This document shows, one piece after another, positions 1-4,550 of a stretch of 6,088 nt of DNA. This stretch comes from Clostridiales bacterium (GTDB lineage: Bacteria > Bacillota > Clostridia > Christensenellales > Christensenellaceae): the NCBI GenBank assembly GCA_019420265.1, contig JAHZHM010000168.1:1-6088 (forward strand), read 5' to 3'. The position numbers and the translations under genes are program-made. Under the pieces are notes generated by a model, which saw only the letters and a program-made list of their open reading frames with translations, had not been told where the DNA came from and did not search any database. Each line of letters starts with the position of its first letter. Position 1 is the stretch's first letter.

Positions 1-1376
1 ATACGATTTTAAGAGACGCGCACCAATCCCAGGCCGCAACGCGCATGTTTACGGATGAGATGCTGGCGGTTGCCCCGATTCTGGATAATGCGGGTTACTG
101 GTCTATCGAATGCTGGGGCGGCGCAACATTCGATACTTGCCTGCGCTTTTTAAACGAAGATCCCTGGGAACGGCTGAGAACGCTCAAAAAAGCTATGCCC
201 AAAACAAAACTGCAGATGCTCCTGCGCGGGCAGAACTTGCTCGGATATAAGCATTACGCAGATGATATGGTGGATCTGTTCATCAAAAAGGCGATAGAAA
301 ACGGCATCGATGTCATCCGCATTTTCGACGCACTCAACGACCCGCGCAACTTTAAAGCGGCGATGGATGCCACGAATAAATACGGCGGCTGGGCAGAGGC
401 GGCTATTTCCTATACCACCAGCCCGGTGCACAGCCTGGAATATTTCACGGATCTGGCGTGCGAGCTGGAGCAGATGGGCGCAAAATCCATCTGCATCAAG
501 GATATGGCAAACCTGCTCCTGCCTTATGATGCCTATCAGCTCGTAAAAAGCATCAAAGCGCGCATCAGCGTGCCGCTGCATATTCATACGCATAACACCA
601 GCGGAACGGGCGACATGACGTATTTAAAGGCTATAGAGGCGGGCGCAGATATCGTAGACTGCGCGCTTTCGCCGCTGGCAAACGGAACTTCCCAGCCCTG
701 CACGGAGTCTTTGGTTGCGACGCTTCAGGGAACAGAGTACGATACGGGAATCGATTTAACACAGCTGACAAAAGCGGCCGAGCTCATGCGGCCGGTGGCG
801 CAGCGTTTGAAGAATGACGGTTTTTTGAGCCCCAAAGTGCTGGGCGTGGATATCAACACGTTGCTCTATCAGGTGCCGGGCGGTATGCTTTCCAACCTGA
901 TCAGCCAGCTCAAAAACGCGGGCGCGGAGGATAAACTCTTCCAGGTTTTGGAGGAAGTGCCGCGGGTGCGCAAAGATTTTGGATATCCGCCACTGGTAAC
1001 GCCGACCAGCCAAATTGTGGGCACGCAGGCGGTGATGAACGTCCTCGCGGGAGAGCGCTACAAGATGGTTTCCAAGGAATCCAAGGGTCTGCTGCGCGGA
1101 GAATATGGCAAGCTGCCCGGAGAGGTGAATGAGGAAGTGCGCAAAAAGTGCATTGGAGATGCGCCGCTGATCACTTGCCGCCCGGCAGATAATATTGAGC
1201 CAGAGCTCCCCAAATACCGTGAGGAGATCAAAGACCTGATGGAGCAGGAGGAGGATATTCTCTCCTATGCTATGTTCCCGCAGGTTGCGCCTAAGTATTT
1301 CGAGTATCGCCGAGCGAAATTATATGGGGTAGACGGCTCGAAGCTGGATAGTGAAAACCATATCCATCCAGTCTGA
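1..1376 (+). CDS. oadA: Carboxyltransferase subunit of a biotin-dependent enzyme (oxaloacetate decarboxylase alpha / pyruvate carboxylase B / transcarboxylase 5S type), 5'-truncated
   Basis: The reading frame is open from the left edge (first full codon at 3-5) and ends at TGA 1374-1376. The ATG at 45 is internal, because the family motif LRDAHQS lies upstream of it in frame, so the true start is outside the window. This TIM-barrel domain family moves a carboxyl group between carboxybiotin and pyruvate/oxaloacetate in the cytoplasm. Visible residues are the Asp of LRDAHQS (metal ligand), the Lys of CIKDMANLL (codon 498-500, carbamylated in the family) and the metal-binding pair in HTHNTSG (His codons 585-587 and 591-593). 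The C-terminal half matches the conserved PYC_OADA region: PGGMLSN, EVPRVRKDFGYPPLVTPTSQ, VGTQAV and MFPQVAPKYFE. The protein stops soon after this region, with no Pro/Ala linker and no biotinyl MKM domain. The biotin carrier must therefore be a separate protein. The exact partner and reaction direction (decarboxylase, carboxylase or transcarboxylase) cannot be decided here, so the symbol is tentative. Confidence 0.9.
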   Translation, partial: TILRDAHQSQAATRMFTDEMLAVAPILDNAGYWSIECWGGATFDTCLRFLNEDPWERLRTLKKAMPKTKLQMLLRGQNLLGYKHYADDMVDLFIKKAIENGIDVIRIFDALNDPRNFKAAMDATNKYGGWAEAAISYTTSPVHSLEYFTDLACELEQMGAKSICIKDMANLLLPYDAYQLVKSIKARISVPLHIHTHNTSGTGDMTYLKAIEAGADIVDCALSPLANGTSQPCTESLVATLQGTEYDTGIDLTQLTKAAELMRPVAQRLKNDGFLSPKVLGVDINTLLYQVPGGMLSNLISQLKNAGAEDKLFQVLEEVPRVRKDFGYPPLVTPTSQIVGTQAVMNVLAGERYKMVSKESKGLLRGEYGKLPGEVNEEVRKKCIGDAPLITCRPADNIEPELPKYREEIKDLMEQEEDILSYAMFPQVAPKYFEYRRAKLYGVDGSKLDSENHIHPV

Positions 1377-1394
1377 GAGTGAAAAGGGGATTAA

Positions 1395-1408
1395 GAGGGA
1401 TATCCCTC
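1395..1408. repeat. Perfect 14-bp palindrome GAGGGATATCCCTC in the oadA-surE gap
   Basis: GAGGGAT is followed directly by ATCCCTC, giving a perfect palindrome without a spacer. It ends seven bases before the surE Shine-Dalgarno (GGAGG, 1415-1419). It could be an operator or a weak mRNA hairpin; as RNA the central bases must form the loop, leaving about five pairs. No T-tract follows, so it is not a convincing terminator. I see no clear promoter in this gap, so surE is probably read from the upstream gene's transcript. Confidence 0.5.
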
Positions 1409-1424
1409 AGGAATGGAGGAATAT

Positions 1425-2192
1425 ATGAAAATACTACTGGTAAACGACGACGGCATTCGCGGAGAGGGCTTGGTGGCTCTGGTGGCAGAGCTGCACGATA
1501 AGCACAAGCTTCGGGTTGTGGCGCCCAAAGGGGAATGCAGCGGCAACTCGCATCACTTGACGTTTAACCGCCCGATTGCGGTAACGAAAACGACCATTCC
1601 CGGCTACGAGGATGTCCCTGCTTATTATGTGGATGGCACGCCGGCCGACTGTTCGCGCATTGCGCTGACCGAGCTGTTCGACGATATGCCCGATCTCTGC
1701 GTTTCGGGCATCAATAAAGGGCCGAACTTGGGCGTGAACATCCATTGGTCGGGCACGCTGGGCGCGGCAGTTCAGGCGACTGAGCATGGCGTGCGGGCGA
1801 TTGCGCTTTCTCATGTTTGCTTTGAGCCCAGAGGTTTTGAATATGCAGCCAAATTCGCTGCAAAACTCATCGATAAGATGGCAGAGCTGGATATTCCCCA
1901 GCGCACGGTTCTCAACGTCAACTTCCCCAATCTGAACGAAGTGACGCCCAAAAAAGTGGTCGTTACGAAAATCAGCCGCACCAACTGGTTCTCGGGTTAT
2001 AACGTGGTGCAGGTGGTGGATGAAAACACCACGGAATACCGTGTTGACGGCACTTATCGCGAAAACGATGGCCCGGGAGATGACGACTACGAGATTCGCC
2101 AGGGCAACATTTCCATCTCGCCGCTTTTGTATGACTATACGGATTACGGCAGCATGGAAAAAATCAAAAGTGTGGAAAACATGATAGAATAA
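1425..2192 (+). CDS. surE: 5'/3'-nucleotidase SurE (survival protein E)
   Basis: SurE is a cytoplasmic metal-dependent phosphatase that removes phosphate from nucleoside 5'- and 3'-monophosphates. It is linked to nucleotide salvage and stress survival. The 255-residue product is of normal family length. It starts with the hallmark MKILLVNDDGI, whose Asp8 and Asp9 are metal ligands. Ser39 sits in the ECSGNSHHLTF loop and Asn97 in VSGINKGPNLG; these complete the usual DD-S-N metal site. Further family blocks are VDGTPADCSRIAL (about 69-81), HWSGTLGAA (about 107-115), the NVNFPN strand and the C-terminal GNISISPLLYDYTDY. An ATG at 1413 is in frame, but the GGAGG at 1415-1419 lies inside that extension and is spaced five bases from the ATG at 1425. 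The latter also restores the conserved N-terminus, so I chose it. The stop codon overlaps the start of a terminator-like hairpin. Confidence 0.96.
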   Translation: MKILLVNDDGIRGEGLVALVAELHDKHKLRVVAPKGECSGNSHHLTFNRPIAVTKTTIPGYEDVPAYYVDGTPADCSRIALTELFDDMPDLCVSGINKGPNLGVNIHWSGTLGAAVQATEHGVRAIALSHVCFEPRGFEYAAKFAAKLIDKMAELDIPQRTVLNVNFPNLNEVTPKKVVVTKISRTNWFSGYNVVQVVDENTTEYRVDGTYRENDGPGDDDYEIRQGNISISPLLYDYTDYGSMEKIKSVENMIE

Positions 2193-2225
2193 AATGCAAA
2201 TTTGGGAATTTCAAATTGCATTTTT
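2191..2225 (+). terminator. AT-rich hairpin terminator after surE
   Basis: AAATGCAAATTTG (2192-2204) can pair with CAAATTGCATTT (2212-2223) through one bulged base, leaving a seven-base loop (GGAATTT). The last bases of the right arm run into a short T run (2221-2225). The structure begins inside the surE stop codon. The stem is long but AT-rich and the T-tract is short, so on its own it may terminate only in part. A stronger hairpin follows at 2240. Confidence 0.5.
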
Positions 2226-2244
2226 GCAAAAGGTTTGATATAAT
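2216..2244 (+). promoter_or_regulatory. Sigma-A-type promoter with extended -10, driving the RpiR-flavoprotein pair
   Basis: The -10 box TATAAT (2239-2244) is perfect and is preceded by TG plus one base (2236-2238), the extended -10 element. Seventeen bases upstream is TTGCAT (2216-2221), a weak -35. Transcription would be expected to start near 2250-2252, giving a leader of about 38 nt before the ATG at 2289. The -35 lies in the right arm of the preceding hairpin and the -10 in the left arm of the following one. Confidence 0.7.
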
Positions 2245-2277
2245 AGGGCGGGTGAAACTCGCCCTATTATTATTTTT
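2240..2277 (+). terminator. Strong Rho-independent terminator-like hairpin with T-tract; may double as operator
   Basis: ATAATAGGGCG (2240-2250) is perfectly complementary to CGCCCTATTAT (2260-2270). The stem can extend inward by a G-T and a G-C pair, leaving a TGAAA loop. ATTTTT follows (2272-2277). RNA arriving from surE would contain both arms and should terminate here. RNA starting at the nested promoter (predicted near 2251) lacks the left arm and should escape. The same inverted repeat spans the -10 and the start site, a typical position for a repressor operator, so autoregulation by the RpiR protein is an alternative or additional role. Confidence 0.72.
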
Positions 2278-2288
2278 GGAAGTGGAAT

Positions 2289-3191
2289 ATGGAAAACACG
2301 GATTTTGATTTATTGCACCGCATTGAAGAGGAATATCAATCTTTTAGCAAAGGGCAAAAGGCGATTGCCGCCTACATCCGCGATAACTATGATAAGGCCG
2401 CTTTCATGACGGCGGGGGCACTAGGCAGAAAAGTCGGTGTCAGCGAATCGACGGTTGTCCGCTTTGCCTATGCGCTGGGGTATACGGGTTACCCTAAGCT
2501 GCAGAAACACTTGCAGGAGATCATCAAAAACAAGCTCACAACAGTGCAGCGCCTGAATTTTATGGAAGGGCTGCCTGCGGATAAAATCATCGATACTGTG
2601 CTGAAAATGGAGATTATCAACCTGAAGGCAACCCGGGAAGAGCTTGATATTGAGAGCATTAAGGATGTCGTCCGCTATCTGGTGCATGCAAGAAAAATCT
2701 ATGTCATCGGGTTCCGCAGCAGCGCGCCGCTGGCCCAGTTTTTGACGTACTATCTCAGCTATATTTTCGAGAATCCGCAGTTGATCACGCTGGGCACATC
2801 GGACATCTATTCTCAGCTTCTGCATGTGACGAGTGAAGATGTGGTCATCGGCCTCGGCTTCCCGCGGTATTCCACGCAGACGGTGAAGGGGCTTCAGTTC
2901 GCACGCAGTCGCCACGCGAAGATTGTAACGATCACGGATAACCGCATCTCGCCGCTCTATGAGCTGGCTGATCGCTGCATTCTGACTAAAAGCGATATGA
3001 ACTCCTTTGTGGATTCCCTGGTGGCGCCGCTTTCCATCATCAACGCCATCATTATCATGGCGGGTCTGGAGAAAAAGCAGACGCTGCTGGAAAATTTCAG
3101 CATGATGGAGCAGCTTTGGCGGGAAAACAACACCTATGCCAAGCATGATTACGATTTCGTGCACCGCACAGAAGGCGAGGGAAAGATGTGA
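2289..3191 (+). CDS. MurR/RpiR-family transcriptional regulator (HTH + SIS domains)
   Basis: The product is a 300-residue cytoplasmic DNA-binding regulator of normal length for the family. The N-terminal RpiR helix-turn-helix domain spans about residues 1-77, with the recognition part ALGRKVGVSESTVVRFAYAL (about 44-63) followed by GYTGYPKLQ. The C-terminal SIS domain runs from about 130 to 258. Its fold signatures are IYVIGFRSSAPLA (137-149), VVIGLGFPRYSTQT (185-198) and IVTITDNRISPL (212-223). SIS domains of this family usually sense phosphorylated sugars or amino sugars. The ATG at 2289 has GGAAG at 2278-2282, six bases away. The stop codon overlaps the next gene's start in ATGTGA, so the two are co-transcribed and probably translationally coupled. 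No sugar transport or catabolic gene is visible nearby, so the ligand and targets are unknown; the hairpin at 2240-2270 is a candidate site for autoregulation. Confidence 0.93.
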   Translation: MENTDFDLLHRIEEEYQSFSKGQKAIAAYIRDNYDKAAFMTAGALGRKVGVSESTVVRFAYALGYTGYPKLQKHLQEIIKNKLTTVQRLNFMEGLPADKIIDTVLKMEIINLKATREELDIESIKDVVRYLVHARKIYVIGFRSSAPLAQFLTYYLSYIFENPQLITLGTSDIYSQLLHVTSEDVVIGLGFPRYSTQTVKGLQFARSRHAKIVTITDNRISPLYELADRCILTKSDMNSFVDSLVAPLSIINAIIIMAGLEKKQTLLENFSMMEQLWRENNTYAKHDYDFVHRTEGEGKM

Positions 3192-4399
3192 GAGTTGCTG
3201 TCGTTGGCGGTGGTCCGGCGGGCATGATGGCGGCTTATGCCGCTGCGCGCAGTCACGAAGTTTGGCTATTTGAGAAAAATGAAAAACTCGGAAAAAAGCT
3301 CTTTATCACAGGGAAGGGGCGGTGCAACCTGACCAATTCCGCTGAAATTGAGAGTTTTTTTTCGAGTGTTTGTAGAAATGCAAAATTCCTCTATAGCGCG
3401 TTTTATCAGTTCACCAATCAAGATCTCATGGCCGTGCTGGAGAAAAATGGGCTAAAGCTCAAAGAGGAGCGGGGCGGGAGAGTGTTTCCTGCTTCGGATA
3501 AATCCAGCGATGTGATAAAAACGCTGGAGCGCATGCTGAGAAGCGCCGGTGTAACAATTCGTTTGCATGCACATGTTGAAAAAATTCTGGCTAGGGATGG
3601 GAAAATCGCAGGGCTTATTGTGAATGGCGATAAAATGCCCTTTGACAAGGTGATTTTGGCAACGGGGGGATATTCCTATCCGTTGACGGGAAGCACGGGA
3701 GAAGGGCATGAAATGGCTCAAAAGCTGGGGCATACTATAGAACAGATTCATCCATCCCTGATTCCGCTGGTTTCGCCGGATCCTATCTGCAAGCAGCTGC
3801 AGGGGCTGGCGTTGAAAAATGTGTCGCTGGCCTTGATGGAAGGGAAAAAGCGGCGCTACTGTGAGCAAGGTGAGATGCTTTTTACTCATTTTGGTGTATC
3901 CGGCCCATTGGTGCTTTCGGCCAGCGCGCATATCGGCGATTACTGTTTTGCGGATACGAAAATAGAGCTCGATTTAAAACCCGCGCTGAGCACAGAGCAG
4001 TTGGATCGCCGTATTTTGCGAGATTTTGAGGAATTGAAAGGCAAGCAGCTGAAAAATGCGATGCCAAAGCTTTTCCCAAAAGCACTCGGTATAGAAATAC
4101 TGAAAAAAATTGAGCTGAGCGGCGAGACCCCGGTGGGCGAAGTGAGCAAAGCGCAGAGAGGAGAACTGGTGCAGATCACCAAAGCGCTTCCTATCAAAAT
4201 CTCGGGAGTCCGCAGCATTCATGAGGCGATTATTACGCGGGGCGGCGTGTGGATTCGGGAAGTGAACCCATCTACAATGGAAAGCAGAAAAATTTCTGGA
4301 TTATTTTTTGCCGGCGAGCTTCTGGATTTGGATGCTTATACAGGCGGGTTTAACCTGCAAATCGCCTTTTCGACGGGCTATTTGGCCGGGATGAGCTAA
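3188..4399 (+). CDS. HI0933/YhiN/BaiN-family FAD-dependent flavoprotein
   Basis: This is a 403-residue two-dinucleotide-fold flavoprotein of usual family length. The N-terminal FAD-binding Rossmann motif is VVGGGPAGMMAA (5-16), with acidic Glu29 at the end of the second strand. The family signature GKKLFITGKGRCNLTN follows (35-50). The middle region has ATGGYSYPLTGSTGEGHEMA, HPSLIPL and FTHFGVSGPLVLS. The C-terminus has GGVWIREVNPSTMESRKISG (352-371) and GELLDLDAYTGGFNLQIA, the second FAD contact. The start is GTG 3188, which shares four bases with the upstream stop (GTGA); GAGGG at 3177-3181 lies six bases before it. Family members have been linked to 23S rRNA dihydrouridine formation (E. 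coli YhiN/RdsA) and to bile-acid metabolism (BaiN), and are often loosely annotated as aminoacetone oxidase-like. The sequence alone does not choose among these. There is an eight-T run at 3355-3362. No terminator is visible after the stop. Confidence 0.92.
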   Translation: MRVAVVGGGPAGMMAAYAAARSHEVWLFEKNEKLGKKLFITGKGRCNLTNSAEIESFFSSVCRNAKFLYSAFYQFTNQDLMAVLEKNGLKLKEERGGRVFPASDKSSDVIKTLERMLRSAGVTIRLHAHVEKILARDGKIAGLIVNGDKMPFDKVILATGGYSYPLTGSTGEGHEMAQKLGHTIEQIHPSLIPLVSPDPICKQLQGLALKNVSLALMEGKKRRYCEQGEMLFTHFGVSGPLVLSASAHIGDYCFADTKIELDLKPALSTEQLDRRILRDFEELKGKQLKNAMPKLFPKALGIEILKKIELSGETPVGEVSKAQRGELVQITKALPIKISGVRSIHEAIITRGGVWIREVNPSTMESRKISGLFFAGELLDLDAYTGGFNLQIAFSTGYLAGMS

Positions 4400-4411
4400 C
4401 GGCATTGGCGA

Positions 4412-4440
4412 TTGACAAAAATGTATATCCGTTTTACAAT
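4412..4440 (+). promoter_or_regulatory. Near-consensus sigma-A promoter for rny
   Basis: TTGACA (4412-4417) is a perfect -35. It is separated by exactly 17 bases from TACAAT (4435-4440), a one-mismatch -10. It begins only 13 bases after the flavoprotein stop codon. A start near 4446-4448 would give a leader of roughly 104 nt before the GTG at 4551. No terminator separates it from the upstream gene, so read-through may add to rny expression. Confidence 0.82.
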
Positions 4441-4465
4441 TATTAATAGTTTATGTACAAATCAA

Positions 4466-4474
4466 TGGTATCAT
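4466..4474 (+). promoter_or_regulatory. Possible second rny promoter, extended -10 TGGTATCAT
   Basis: TG plus one base precedes TATCAT (4469-4474), matching an extended -10 with one mismatch to TATAAT. There is no good -35 at the right distance, so this is weaker than the promoter at 4412. If used, RNA would start near 4481 and the leader would be about 70 nt. Confidence 0.25.
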
Positions 4475-4511
4475 CTATAACAAGGAGATGTGCAATAAAC
4501 ATCAAGATTAA

Positions 4512-4526
4512 CTTGCGGCGCGCAAG
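4512..4526 (+). promoter_or_regulatory. Small hairpin in the rny 5' leader
   Basis: CTTGCG and CGCAAG pair perfectly around a three-base GCG loop. The stem ends four bases before the AGGAGGTG ribosome-binding sequence. No T-tract follows, so this is not a terminator. It could tune ribosome access or transcript stability. Confidence 0.45.
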
Positions 4527-4530
4527 ATAT

Positions 4531-4538
4531 AGGAGGTG
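4531..4538 (+). promoter_or_regulatory. Strong Shine-Dalgarno AGGAGGTG upstream of rny, unusually distant from the chosen start
   Basis: AGGAGGTG is a near-ideal anti-16S match, but 14 bases separate GGAGG from the GTG at 4551, when 5-9 is usual. The other in-frame start, GTG 4536-4538, overlaps the Shine-Dalgarno itself, and a TAG at 4530-4532 blocks anything further upstream. A weaker AAGG at 4541-4544 lies six bases before 4551. The rny start is therefore taken as 4551, with some doubt. Confidence 0.55.
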
Positions 4539-4550
4539 CGAAGGCTTACA

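Noticed and set aside
45..1376. ATG at 45 as the true start of the carboxyltransferase
   Set aside because: The conserved LRDAHQS motif is encoded in frame upstream of it, so the gene begins outside the window.
1413..1424. ATG at 1413 as the surE start
   Set aside because: It would place the Shine-Dalgarno inside the coding region and add four residues before the conserved MKILLVNDDGI.
2421..3164. Minus-strand open frame (247 codons) opposite the RpiR gene
   Set aside because: The plus-strand frame has clear HTH and SIS motifs. The antisense frame has no motif and no independent promoter or ribosome binding site that I can see.
3452..4222. Several overlapping minus-strand frames opposite the flavoprotein gene
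   Set aside because: They overlap each other in different frames, match no family, and sit under a gene with intact FAD signatures.
4488..4511. Seven-codon reading frame in the rny leader as a real leader peptide gene
   Set aside because: The AAGGAG abuts the ATG with no spacing, and such short frames are common by chance. It is mentioned only as part of the leader finding.
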